Counted from the first letter of the stretch, positions 50,309 to 58,764 are shown. The stretch: 64,000 bases of DNA from an uncultured Eubacteriales bacterium (GCA_900316745.1 ONEB01000002.1:218241-282240), one strand, 5' to 3'. Notes: generated by a model from the sequence alone, not told the origin. Numbers and translations: made by a program.

Positions 50309-50730
50309 TATTCGGGGCTTCTGCCGTTGCAGAGATAGAATATCGTCAGCAGACCGGGCCCGCAGTGCGCGCCAATGACCACACCCAGGCTCGTAATGGT
50401 GATCTCCCCAATCTGGGGATAAGCCGCTCGAATGCTGTCCCGCACGAACTCCGCATTTCCGCGGCAGTCAGCCTGCAGAATGTGAATCCGCAGCCCTGTG
50501 GGATCTGCGACTTTGCTCAAATCGTGAAATACGCCGTCCAGAATGGCATGCAGCGCCGCTTTGCGTCCGCGAGCCTTCTTGACCACATCCAGTGTTCCTC
50601 CGTCCGGCACATACAGAACAGGCTTGATGCCGAGCACGGAGCCTACCAGCGCCGCCGCATTGGATATCAACTCCGGATCGACCTTCGGGCTGTTTGTATT
50701 CCAAGCAAGATCTGCTTGACCAAAATTCAT
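50308..50730 (-). pseudogene. DegV-family protein, C-terminal fragment
   Basis: The frame encodes AALVGSVLGIKPVLYV (about 26-41), RGRKAALHAI and later VVIGAHCGPGLLTIFY, the C-terminal lid domain of DegV fatty-acid-binding proteins. The N-terminal domain of about 150 residues with the TSD fatty-acid headgroup motif is missing, and the first 20 residues do not fit the family. No ribosome site is seen. DegV/FakB proteins bind fatty acids for phosphorylation, so its loss leaves a lipid-related scar beside the lipid genes. Confidence 0.75.
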
Positions 50731-50756
50731 TAAGCTTCAAGAAATCGGTTTTGACT

Positions 50757-51338
50757 TTAGGATTGCGCAAGGTTTGCGAGGTATCCGATGATATTGTCAT
50801 TGATTTCGCCGGTGAGGGCGCGGTTGTAGTTGCACAGGAAGGTGCCGGAGATGAGAATCATCATGGCTTCGGCCTCCTTCCTGCCGACGTCCTCGCCATA
50901 AACCGCGATCAGGCACTGCTCCATGATCTCCCGCCACTCGCGGAATTCGTCCGTGACCATCTTCCCGATCTCTTCCTTGTAGTGACCAAGCACATAGGTC
51001 TGGGTGGTGGCATTCGGGCGCAGCTCGCCCTCCGGAGCCTCGGCGACGTAGTGCATGAAGTCGTTCAGAAATGCCAGATTTGAGTCGTAATCCTTTCTGT
51101 CGTGTGTGGCAAACCACTTCATGCAGTGCTCGGTCATGTAATCCTTCGTGTATTTCACATACGTCAGGATCAGGTCATCCTTGCTGTCGAAATAGTGCAG
51201 CAGCTTCGGATGACTCATGCCCGCTTCCGCCGCGATGTCCCGGAGTGAGATCGTGTCGATGGGCTTTTTCTCGATGCAGCGCTGGAACGCCATTAGGATG
51301 TCCATGCGCATTTTTTCTTTGTCAACAATGATAGGCAT
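50757..51338 (-). CDS. TetR-family repressor of the copper module
   Basis: 193 residues from ATG 51338: an N-terminal helix-turn-helix (TISLRDIAAEAGMSHPKLLHYF, here within about 29-50) and a helical ligand domain. The frame is open further upstream, but those codons cover the -10 box. TATAAT on the minus strand ends only 7 nt before this ATG, so the mRNA may be leaderless; ATG 51311 is an alternative start. Palindromes ACCAACTGGT and TTACCAAGTGGTAA lie at its own and the divergent promoter, suggesting repression of both. The inducer is unknown; copper is possible but unusual for TetR. Confidence 0.85.
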   Translation of the reverse strand: MPIIVDKEKMRMDILMAFQRCIEKKPIDTISLRDIAAEAGMSHPKLLHYFDSKDDLILTYVKYTKDYMTEHCMKWFATHDRKDYDSNLAFLNDFMHYVAEAPEGELRPNATTQTYVLGHYKEEIGKMVTDEFREWREIMEQCLIAVYGEDVGRKEAEAMMILISGTFLCNYNRALTGEINDNIIGYLANLAQS

Positions 51339-51344
51339 GGTTGG

Positions 51345-51428
51345 ATTATAGCACAGATTTACCAACTGGTCAACAAAACTCTTGACAGAGGCAAACAGAT
51401 ATGATACTTTTAATTTACCAAGTGGTAA
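51345..51428. promoter_or_regulatory. Divergent promoters with two TetR-type operators
   Basis: Minus: TTGACC (51373-51368)-17-TATAAT (51350-51345) for tetR. Plus: TTGACA (51382-51387)-17-TACTTT (51405-51410) for the copper genes. Operators: ACCAACTGGT at 51361-51370 over the tetR -35, and TTACCAAGTGGTAA at 51415-51428 just after the other -10. Confidence 0.7.
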
Positions 51429-51469
51429 GCAAAGACCAAACGGTAAATGAAAATTGGGAGGAACCGATC

Positions 51470-51982
51470 ATGACACTGGAACAGGAGAAGAAAACAGCGA
51501 AGTTTCTGGACAGCCGTCTGGATGACAAAACCGCAGCCAAGGTGGAGAAGTGGAATCTCGCCTTGCTGGGCCTGACGCTTGCCCACGACGCGGATCATAT
51601 CATGCAGGCCCGCCGTTGGCATTATCACATCCCGCTGCAGCTGTGGGTCATCAATCTGGCGGTCTACGTGCTTCCCACGGTGACGGAGTTTCTGGTCCGC
51701 AACAAGCGGGCGTCCTCCTTCAGCGCGGCGGCGGTGGGCAGCCTGCTCACCACAGTGGCCTTCAACAAGGTGCACTTCTGGAAGCCCACCACCGACGTCT
51801 GGGGCGTCTGGAACAACAACTACTTCAAGATCAACAAGGGCGTCTGGCACGAGGGACAGTTCATCCAGGGCATCAAGTGGTACGACTGGGCGCTGCTGCT
51901 GGATCTGGTGGTGCTGTGCATCCCCATGACCACCAAAATGCTGCAGATGCGCAAGGAGCACAAGGAGCAGTTGGAGAAGTAA
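51470..51982 (+). CDS. Membrane protein of unknown function at the head of the copper module
   Basis: A 170-residue protein with about four hydrophobic helices. The first contains LAHDADHIMQARRWHYH (about 34-50), a cluster of His and Asp suited to binding a metal or haem; later YWKxx-like FNKVHFWKP and a second His/Trp-rich loop (VWHEGQFIQGIKWYDW) follow. The start is ATG 51470 with GGGAGGA upstream. I recognise no named family; its position directly after a repressed promoter and before a copper ATPase suggests metal handling. Confidence 0.6.
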   Translation: MTLEQEKKTAKFLDSRLDDKTAAKVEKWNLALLGLTLAHDADHIMQARRWHYHIPLQLWVINLAVYVLPTVTEFLVRNKRASSFSAAAVGSLLTTVAFNKVHFWKPTTDVWGVWNNNYFKINKGVWHEGQFIQGIKWYDWALLLDLVVLCIPMTTKMLQMRKEHKEQLEK

Positions 51983-52013
51983 AGCCATTCGGGTTGACTG
52001 AGAGGTGTCATCC

Positions 52014-54362
52014 ATGAAAACCATCACGCTGACCGTGCTCGGCATGGACTGTGCCGCCTGCGCTTCTACGCTGGAGCGTTCTATGCGGTGGCAAAAGGGC
52101 GTCCAACACGCAGTGGTAAACTACACCGCCGGAACCATGGAGCTGACCTATGACGACGCAGCCCTCACGCTGGAGGATGTGGTCCTGTATGTGAAAAAGG
52201 CCGGATATCGCGTCCCCGTGGAGGAGGCGGATCTCGCGCTGCCAAAAGGCGCGGATACCGAGGCTGTGAAGAACGCGCTGCGCTCTGTCTACGGCGTCTG
52301 CGGCGTGGAAGACCGTCCGGACAGAAAGATCATGGTGACGTTCCGCCCGGTGGGCGTGGACAGCCATGCCCTGCTGGACGCTGTGCGGTCTGCCGGCGCA
52401 GAAGCGGAGGTAACAGATTTCCGCGCCGGGGAGGAATATCACCAGCTGGACACGAGAATGCGGCTGCTGCGGACGCTGGTTACCTCGGCTTCGCTCACCG
52501 CTCCGCTGATGCTGGAGCTGCATCCGAAAGCGCAGTTTCTTCTAGGCACTGCGCTGCAATTCGGGCCAGGGCGGTATTTTCACCAGGGGGCGCTGCGAAA
52601 TCTGCGAAACCGCACCTTCGGCATGGATCTTTTGGTCTCCCTCTCCAGCTCCATCATCTGGCTTTACAGCAGCTTTGTGGCGCTCACCAGAAAGAAGTGT
52701 TTCACCCTCTACTTCACCTCTCAGGGCGTGCTGCTGAGTCTGATCCTCTTCGGCAAATATATGGAGCAGGTGGCGGCGGGGGAGGCCGGCGCCGCCATCC
52801 GGAAACTCCTGCGGCTCCAGCCCGCCTCCGCCATGGTGCGCAGAGACGGGGAATGGAGGGAGCTCGCGGCAGACCAGATCCGAACCGGAGACGAAATCCT
52901 GCTTCGTCCAGGCGAGCGTGTTCCCGCGGACGGCGTGATCGTCAGCGGCTCGTGCGCCGTAGACGAATCCATGCTCACCGGCGAGAGTATGCCGGTGGAC
53001 AAGGCCGAGGGCGACAAGCTCGTCGGCGGCAGTCTGAACCGCTCCGGCTCCGTCACCTACGCGGCCACTACAATCGGAAAGGATTCCGTCCTGCAGCAGA
53101 TCGTCGCCATGGTGCGGCAGGCGCAGACGGAAAAGGCGCCGATCCAGCGCTTTGCCGATGCGGTGGCGCAGTGGTTTGTTCCCGGTGTGGTAGCTGCTGC
53201 TGCGGGCACCTTCGCTTTATGGTTCTTCAAACTGAAAAAAGGCGATCTGGAAACGGCGATCCTCAACTGCTGCGATGTGCTCACGGTGGCCTGCCCCTGT
53301 GCGCTCGGTCTCGCCACGCCCACAGCGCTGATGGTGGGCTCCGGTGCAGGGGCGGAGCGCGGTGTGCTCTTTAAGAGCGGCGGCGCCCTGGAAACTGCTT
53401 GGAAGGCTGACGCCGTTGTCTTTGATAAGACCGGCACCCTCACCCTGGGCGAGCCGCGGCTTACAGACGTCTGTCCGCTGTCTGATGTGACTGCGGAGGA
53501 GCTGTTGAAAGTCGCTGCTGCCATTGAGACCTGCTCTGATCATCCGATCTCCAAAGCTGTGACGGCTTACACAAAGGAGTCTGTTTCCGATTTCGAGCCC
53601 CAAGAGGTCACGGCGTTTGCGTACCTCCCCGGCCGCGGCGTTATGGGGGAGATTGCGGGTAAGGAAGTGCTCTGCGGCAACCGTGCGCTGCTTTCTGAGC
53701 ACGGCGTGAAGCTCACGGAGCTGGAGCGGCTGCCGGATCTTAGAAAAGAAGCAAAAACGGAGCTCTGCGTGGCGAAAAACGGAAAACTGCTGGGCGTTCT
53801 CGCTGTGGCGGATGTGCTGCGCTCTGATGCTGCTGAGACCGTCTCCGCGCTGAAAGCACAGGGAAAGGAGCTTTGGATCCTGACCGGCGACCACGAGGAG
53901 ACCGCAAAGGCCATCGCGGCGAAAGTCGGCGTCGACCATGTGCTCTCCGGCGTGATGCCGGAGGACAAGGTGCAGAAGATCAAGGCGCTGAAGGAAGAGG
54001 GAAAGACCGTCTGCATGGTGGGCGACGGCATCAACGACACGCCCGCCCTCGCCGCGGCGGACATCTCTGTTGCCATGGGCACCGGATCGGACGTCGCTAT
54101 CGAGTCTGCCGGCATTCTCCTGCCTGCAGGAAAGCTCACAAAGCTGACCGAGGCATTCTCCATCTCAAGGAAAACCATGCGTGTGGTACGGCAGAATCTC
54201 CACTGGGCCCTCGGCTATAACCTCGTCAGCATCCCGGTGGCGGCGGCAGGGCTCCTGCACCCGTCATTGTGCGCCATGGCCATGTCGGCAAGCTCCATCG
54301 GCGTGCTGATGAACTCGCTGCGGCTGCAGAAGCGTGGAAAGAAAAAGGAGCGTGACTGCTGA
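52014..54362 (+). CDS. copA: Copper-type heavy-metal P-type ATPase (CopA-like)
   Basis: A 782-residue P1B ATPase. Residues 1-70 are a heavy-metal-binding domain with GMDCAAC (Cys 13, Cys 16); a second, degenerate domain without the CxxC motif follows (about 80-135). Membrane helices, the TGES-type actuator loop (LTGESMPVDK), the CPC metal site in VACPCALG (about 426), the phosphorylation motif DKTGTLT (about 472) and the GDGINDTPALAAADISVAMG hinge are intact. CPC with these flanking residues fits Cu(I) transport. The start is ATG 52014 with AGAGGTG 6 nt upstream. Confidence 0.93.
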   Translation: MKTITLTVLGMDCAACASTLERSMRWQKGVQHAVVNYTAGTMELTYDDAALTLEDVVLYVKKAGYRVPVEEADLALPKGADTEAVKNALRSVYGVCGVEDRPDRKIMVTFRPVGVDSHALLDAVRSAGAEAEVTDFRAGEEYHQLDTRMRLLRTLVTSASLTAPLMLELHPKAQFLLGTALQFGPGRYFHQGALRNLRNRTFGMDLLVSLSSSIIWLYSSFVALTRKKCFTLYFTSQGVLLSLILFGKYMEQVAAGEAGAAIRKLLRLQPASAMVRRDGEWRELAADQIRTGDEILLRPGERVPADGVIVSGSCAVDESMLTGESMPVDKAEGDKLVGGSLNRSGSVTYAATTIGKDSVLQQIVAMVRQAQTEKAPIQRFADAVAQWFVPGVVAAAAGTFALWFFKLKKGDLETAILNCCDVLTVACPCALGLATPTALMVGSGAGAERGVLFKSGGALETAWKADAVVFDKTGTLTLGEPRLTDVCPLSDVTAEELLKVAAAIETCSDHPISKAVTAYTKESVSDFEPQEVTAFAYLPGRGVMGEIAGKEVLCGNRALLSEHGVKLTELERLPDLRKEAKTELCVAKNGKLLGVLAVADVLRSDAAETVSALKAQGKELWILTGDHEETAKAIAAKVGVDHVLSGVMPEDKVQKIKALKEEGKTVCMVGDGINDTPALAAADISVAMGTGSDVAIESAGILLPAGKLTKLTEAFSISRKTMRVVRQNLHWALGYNLVSIPVAAAGLLHPSLCAMAMSASSIGVLMNSLRLQKRGKKKERDC

Positions 54363-54640
54363 TGCAGGACGCGATTTTCAAGACCTATGTGAAGGGCATC
54401 TGGTGCGTCCAGTGCCCGGAGCTGATCATCTCGGGACTCCTGCAGCAGCGCGGCGTCATCGACGCGGACGTGGCTTATTTCCAGTCGCTTGTGACGGTGA
54501 AATACGATCCTGCCATCGTGACCGAGGAACAGATGCGCGAGAGGCTGATGGAGCTGGGCTATCCGCCCTTTGACCGGAAGCCCTCTGCGGCAGAGCGTCT
54601 GGCGGCAAAGCTGAGACATCTGGTCGGAGGAACATCATGA
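54362..54640 (+). CDS. Stand-alone heavy-metal-associated (HMA) domain protein
   Basis: A 92-residue protein with the ferredoxin-like HMA fold; GIWCVQCPELI (about 11-21) supplies a CxxC metal site, and the sequence ends with a basic helical tail. It overlaps copA by 1 nt and the next gene by 4 nt. It probably hands Cu(I) between CopA and the downstream membrane protein. Confidence 0.85.
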   Translation: MQDAIFKTYVKGIWCVQCPELIISGLLQQRGVIDADVAYFQSLVTVKYDPAIVTEEQMRERLMELGYPPFDRKPSAAERLAAKLRHLVGGTS

Positions 54641-55536
54641 GTACACAGACCTTTCAGCAGCGAGTGGACGGGATCATCTGCCCAAACTGCACCTATGAGA
54701 TCAACTCGCGCCTGCAGAGAGCGGACGGCATTCTTTCCGCCAAAACCAGCTACATCAAAAGCGAGGTCACAGTTGAATTTGACCCCGACCGCATCACGGA
54801 GCAGGAGATCGAGGCGCAGCTTGCCAAAATGGGCTACCCGGTGGGCAATGGGCGGTTTAACCTGCTCTCTGACGCGTTGGGCCTCGTGTGCATCGCGGCG
54901 CTGTATTTCCTGTTGACGCGGCTCATCGGTGCCGTGCCCATGCCCATGGCGGAGCAGGGCATGTCCCTGTGGCTGGTATTTTTGACCGGGCTTCTCGGCG
55001 GCGTCCACTGCATCGGCATGTGCGGCGGCATCATGCTCACGCAGCATAACGCCCTCGCCTACAACGGCGGCCGCATGGTCGGCTATGCGTTCATGGGCGG
55101 TGTTTTCGGCGCGGTAGGCAGCGCTTTGGTGTTCAGCGCGGGGCTGAAAAGCGCGGTGTTTATCATCGCGGGTGGACTCGTGATCCTCATCGGTCTGCAA
55201 ATGTGGGGCGTGCCGCTGCTCAGAAAGCTCCGCCCGGGACTCCCAAGCCCCTGCGGCCGCCGTGGAAAGCCCTTCGTCGTCGGGCTGCTCACCGGTGTGA
55301 TGCCCTGCGGGATGCTCACCTCCATGTGGTTTGTCGCGGCGTCGGCATCATCCATACCGAAAGGCGCGGCGATTATGCTGGTGTTCGGTCTGGGCACCTG
55401 TGTCTGTATGCTGCTCTTCGGGCTCCTCGGCGACGCGATGACCAGAAAATACAACAAGTACATCCTCAAAGCCAGCACCATGCTCATCATCACCATGGGT
55501 CTCATGCTGATGGTGAAGGGCATACAGCTTTTGTGA
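54637..55536 (+). CDS. HMA-domain fused to a SafE/UreH-like membrane transporter
   Basis: A 299-residue fusion. Residues 1-70 are an HMA domain with IICPNCTYEI (Cys at about 15 and 18); the rest is a six-helix domain of the TauE/SafE-UreH-2 group with GGVHCIGMCGGIMLTQH (about 127-143) and GLLTGVMPCGMLTSMW (about 219-234). The paired Cys/His motifs in helices resemble copper-handling transporters of cytochrome oxidase assembly. It completes the copper module. Confidence 0.85.
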   Translation: MSTQTFQQRVDGIICPNCTYEINSRLQRADGILSAKTSYIKSEVTVEFDPDRITEQEIEAQLAKMGYPVGNGRFNLLSDALGLVCIAALYFLLTRLIGAVPMPMAEQGMSLWLVFLTGLLGGVHCIGMCGGIMLTQHNALAYNGGRMVGYAFMGGVFGAVGSALVFSAGLKSAVFIIAGGLVILIGLQMWGVPLLRKLRPGLPSPCGRRGKPFVVGLLTGVMPCGMLTSMWFVAASASSIPKGAAIMLVFGLGTCVCMLLFGLLGDAMTRKYNKYILKASTMLIITMGLMLMVKGIQLL

Positions 55537-55581
55537 AAAAGGAACCGACCCGTTTCCTGACCTGGCAGAAATGAAAGTAAC

Positions 55582-55614
55582 AGAGGAGAGGCTTCGTGCC
55601 TCTCCTCTTTTTTT
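55582..55614 (+). terminator. Rho-independent terminator of the copper module
   Basis: An 11-bp stem (55582-55592 with 55598-55608), TTCGT loop and seven T. Confidence 0.92.
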
Positions 55615-55663
55615 GCGCTGTTGCTCCCGAGGCGTCTATGTGGTATATTTACGGAGAAAACCA

Positions 55664-55901
55664 CGGTAGAAAACACCCCGATTTTTACTACCATTTGACT
55701 ACAATTGACGGCTGTGACTTGCCGCATTTTGCCGTATTTTGCGTTTTCCATGACAGAGTCACATTTTGTTCACGAAATTTTGAGGTCGGCAAATCGCGGT
55801 AAAACGGGGCAGAATACGGCTTTTCAGGAGGCTGATCGCATTTGACAAAGATCCTATTTTTGTGTCACGGCACTCGAGGTAGAATGCGGAATTTTCGTTG
55901 A
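55664..55901 (+). repeat. Phosphatase-leader repeat, copy 2 (with truncated gene start)
   Basis: About 190 nt (55683-55872) match 58148-58335 with few differences: TTTTACTACCATTT, the GACGGCTGTGACTTGCCGC stretch, TGACAGAGTCACATTTTG and the AAAACGGGGCAGAATACGG core. The TTG start at 55842 reads MTKILFLCHG, then diverges (TRGRMRNFR, stop at 55901). It therefore holds the phosphatase leader and ten codons, cut before the catalytic loop is complete. Confidence 0.85.
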
Positions 55902-55999
55902 AATATCAAAGGTTTTCGCGATTTGCGCCTGATCTGATACCCTGTTTGTACCGAATGATTTTTCCTCCAAAACTGTGTGCTTTTGAGTAAAATAAAACA

Positions 56000-56036
56000 C
56001 GACCATACCGTGCACATTTTCTGCCCGGTATGGTCG
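56000..56036. terminator. Terminator of the nuclease-like gene
   Basis: An 11-bp stem (56000-56010 with 56026-56036). Read on the minus strand it is followed by TGTTTTATTTTA, fitting termination of the leftward gene. Confidence 0.75.
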
Positions 56037-56069
56037 TTTAATATTTGGGTTGTCCAACGCATAAGGAAT

Positions 56070-57743
56070 TTATTTCATGGCCTCTTCAACACGACTTTTT
56101 ATTAGAGCGGGGGTTATGCTTTCCCAATAATTAACGTATATGAGCTTTATGCCATTATCGCGACTTCTTTCTGCTTTGAGTTTATCCCTTTCCTGCTGCT
56201 TTTCAAAATTCTCTTTACCGCCGAAATAGTCGACAGGTTCAAAATGCTGCTTTCCTTGGTATTCAATAGCCACCTTGAGACCGCAAATGTAAACGTCATA
56301 TGACATATTTCCATTTTCCGTTTGAAGGAAAAACGGCCTGTATTGATATATTACATGATAATCATGATAAAGCTTCTTGGTAATATTAAATACAAGCTCT
56401 TCGCTTTTCCAACGGTTTAGCGGCTTGGAGTATTCTCCAAATTCGTAGGGATCATATTCTCCAGCATATGCATTGCTGATCAGCTGACCAGGAATCAGAA
56501 ATAGGTCGGCATCATCTTTTATTTGCCTATCGACGTAGTAGTATGAAAACTTGTTTTCTAATCGCCAGCGCTTCTTTTTGCCTTTCCAAGATAGAAAAGC
56601 CTTAATGAAGCCGCGATTCTCAGGAAATGATAAGCAGCTCGCTCCATTCAATTCAAGGCTTCTGGAATTAGTGTCTTCAAGTTCTTTGCATAGCTTTAAA
56701 ACGAAAGAATGGATAACACCTTTTGTATAACCTGCACCGTACTGCTTGCTTCCGTCAATATCAACCATTTTGAAGATCAGAAAATGATATGTTTCTCCGC
56801 CATACTCGTCAAATCTTCTCTGGAGCTCCAGCTCAGGCAGTGCTTTATCAACAACCGGAAAGTTATCTATATCTCTAACATAATAATTAAGACCATGAAA
56901 CTTAAAAAAGTCTATTCCTATGGAATCAAATACGAAGCTTCTTCGAAAGCCCTGATAATTGAACTTAAATAGATCATTGTGAGTCAACTCTTGAATCATC
57001 ACGCAAGGAAAATCCCAGTCTCTTCCGTACTGATCATCGTGCATGCTTCTCCAATTTTTAGGTACAAGACGGAAATCTACAATCAAACTATCTTCAATTT
57101 TTAGGACAACATCATGGCTAGATATTCTGTATTCTTGAACATCCATGTGCTTGCAATACATGGTTATGTACTGGTTAATCACCGTGCGGAGAGATTTTTC
57201 AGGTTCTTCTTTTGTTATACAGACCTTCTCATTTACGATATTCTTTTTTGTTCGACGTTTATCACCTGCGAGATACTTGCGCCGCAATTCATCGGCACTC
57301 CTTCTGTAATAGTGCATTTCCGATTTATTCCTGTCATCAATGTAACTAACAAGATATCCAAATTCGGTTCGATTCATTATTACATCACGGAAAGATATTG
57401 TGAATGATTTCCACGATCCAGCAACGGCAAGCAGATCATAAAGTGCATGAACATGTTTAATAAAAGAGCTTTCGTCTTCTATTGAGATAGATACCTTGTT
57501 GATCTCAACAGAACAAACACTACTAGGGAGAGTATCTAATATCGCATACACAAGAGGTGCGTTTTTTGCAGTGCTTCCAATCACAAAAGATACTGTGAAT
57601 TTTTTAAAGATAAGAGTCGGATAATCAGGGAAACAACGCTGCAGGTATGAGTTCCTTGCGCTTCGATAGCAATCTATGTCATCTGGCTGTTGATAGGATT
57701 CCAACTCTTTCTTCATTTTCTCCCAGAAGTCTGATGTGCTCAT
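56070..57743 (-). CDS. AT-rich orphan protein with C-terminal PD-(D/E)XK nuclease-like domain
   Basis: A 557-residue protein, visibly AT-richer than all neighbours. Residues 1-430 match nothing I recognise and contain no membrane helix. The C-terminal region (about 440-557) has the PD-(D/E)XK order: Glu in EELVFNITKK, the Asp of SYDVYICGLK (about 481), then VAIEYQGKQHFEP (about 487-499, the ExQ/K position) and a closing helix NFEKQQERDKLKAERSRDNG. This E..D..ExQGxQH pattern occurs in restriction-like and phage-associated endonucleases. Own promoter (57754-57781), ribosome site AGGTGA and terminator make it a solitary unit inside the smaller island. It could be a single-gene defence nuclease or a homing/DNA-processing enzyme. 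Confidence 0.75.
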   Translation of the reverse strand: MSTSDFWEKMKKELESYQQPDDIDCYRSARNSYLQRCFPDYPTLIFKKFTVSFVIGSTAKNAPLVYAILDTLPSSVCSVEINKVSISIEDESSFIKHVHALYDLLAVAGSWKSFTISFRDVIMNRTEFGYLVSYIDDRNKSEMHYYRRSADELRRKYLAGDKRRTKKNIVNEKVCITKEEPEKSLRTVINQYITMYCKHMDVQEYRISSHDVVLKIEDSLIVDFRLVPKNWRSMHDDQYGRDWDFPCVMIQELTHNDLFKFNYQGFRRSFVFDSIGIDFFKFHGLNYYVRDIDNFPVVDKALPELELQRRFDEYGGETYHFLIFKMVDIDGSKQYGAGYTKGVIHSFVLKLCKELEDTNSRSLELNGASCLSFPENRGFIKAFLSWKGKKKRWRLENKFSYYYVDRQIKDDADLFLIPGQLISNAYAGEYDPYEFGEYSKPLNRWKSEELVFNITKKLYHDYHVIYQYRPFFLQTENGNMSYDVYICGLKVAIEYQGKQHFEPVDYFGGKENFEKQQERDKLKAERSRDNGIKLIYVNYWESITPALIKSRVEEAMK

Positions 57744-57753
57744 AAATGGTCAC

Positions 57754-57781
57754 CTTATATTTATGTCGTTTTTATTGTAAA
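57754..57781 (-). promoter_or_regulatory. Promoter of the nuclease-like gene
   Basis: On the minus strand TTTACA (57781-57776), a 16-nt spacer and TATAAG (57759-57754). Confidence 0.6.
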
Positions 57782-57890
57782 GGGCATGTGATGGGCTTTA
57801 GACTTGTATCTAATGTGCTAATATTATAGCATAGCCTTGCAAGGTAGATGTGTCAACCACAGATGGTAATGTGAGAGACAAATGAAGGAT

Positions 57891-57924
57891 GACGCTCAGC
57901 TTTTCCGGCTGGGCGTCTTTTTTT
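57891..57924 (+). terminator. Orphan Rho-independent terminator
   Basis: A 10-bp stem (57891-57900 with 57908-57917, one G-U pair) and seven T. No intact + strand gene precedes it, so it is probably left over from a lost gene. Confidence 0.75.
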
Positions 57925-58128
57925 ATTTTTGGCTTCATGATATAATGGAAACTAACAGTGTTGCCGAGCGTTAGATGCTAAATTTTGCGTTGCCTTCTGA
58001 CGAGCAGAAACATGGTCACCTTTTTTGGACAACATTGCGCGTAAAATGAAGGCATAAACGCAACACGAAGGAAGTACACGCGCTCTCTGAAAGTGCTTAG
58101 CTCGTCACCTTGTGCTCCTGCTTTCGAC
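57925..58128. other. Non-coding stretch in the smaller island
   Basis: Apart from a TATAAT-like box at 57942-57947 I see no gene or ribosome site. The sequence differs from flanking core DNA and contains short direct motifs (GTTGCC, CGCAAC) but nothing I can name. Confidence 0.4.
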
Positions 58129-58345
58129 GGTAGTAAGGACCCCTCAGTTTTACTACCATTTTACTACAATTGACGGCTGTGACTTGCCGCATTTTGCCGT
58201 ATTTTGCTTTTTCCATGACAGAGTCACATTTTGTTCATGACTTTTTCTGCTCGGTAAAACGCGGCAAAACGGGGCAGAATACGGCTTTTCAGGAGGCTGA
58301 TCGCATTTGACAAAGATACTTTTTGTGTGCCACGGCAATATCTGC
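58129..58345 (+). repeat. Phosphatase-leader repeat, copy 3 (leads into the intact gene)
   Basis: It starts with GGTAGTAA (58129-58136), inverted as TTACTACC at 58150-58157, then matches copy 2 over about 190 nt and copy 1 over about 105 nt. It supplies the ribosome site AGGAGG (58291-58296) and start of the intact phosphatase gene. Confidence 0.85.
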
Positions 58346-58762
58346 CGGTCGCCGATGGCGGAGTTTGTGTTCGCGGAGCTGGCGCGGCGGGCGGACGTTT
58401 CGGATCGGTTTGAAGTCTCCTCCGCCGCGACGAGCCGGGAGGAGATCGGCAACGACATGTATCCGCCGGCAAAGTCCTGCCTGCGCGCCCACGGCATCCC
58501 GTTTTCGCGCCGCCGTGCCCGACAGGTGACGCCTGCGGACTACGACGCATACGATCTGCTCATCATCATGGAGGAATACAACCGCCGCAATCTCCGCCGC
58601 ATCATCCCCGATGACCCGCAGGGCAAGGTGCGCACGCTCATGAGCTTTACCGGACGCGACCGCGACGTGGCCGACCCGTGGTACACGGATGATTTCGAGA
58701 CCGCCTACGACGATATCCTGCGCGGCTGCACGGCGCTGCTCGAATCGCTTACAGATGCATGA
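58307..58762 (+). CDS. Low-molecular-weight protein-tyrosine-phosphatase
   Basis: A 151-residue cytoplasmic phosphatase. The P-loop is CHGNICRS (Cys 8 to Arg 14, C-x5-R) and the general-acid Asp is in DPWYTDDF (about 125). These enzymes dephosphorylate tyrosine on bacterial tyrosine kinases that control capsule export; a capsule-sugar operon lies 1.7 kb downstream. The start is TTG 58307, with AGGAGG 10 nt upstream. The gene start is duplicated twice at distant sites in the window, implying that this locus is a recombination target. Confidence 0.92.
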   Translation: MTKILFVCHGNICRSPMAEFVFAELARRADVSDRFEVSSAATSREEIGNDMYPPAKSCLRAHGIPFSRRRARQVTPADYDAYDLLIIMEEYNRRNLRRIIPDDPQGKVRTLMSFTGRDRDVADPWYTDDFETAYDDILRGCTALLESLTDA

Positions 58763-58764
58763 AG

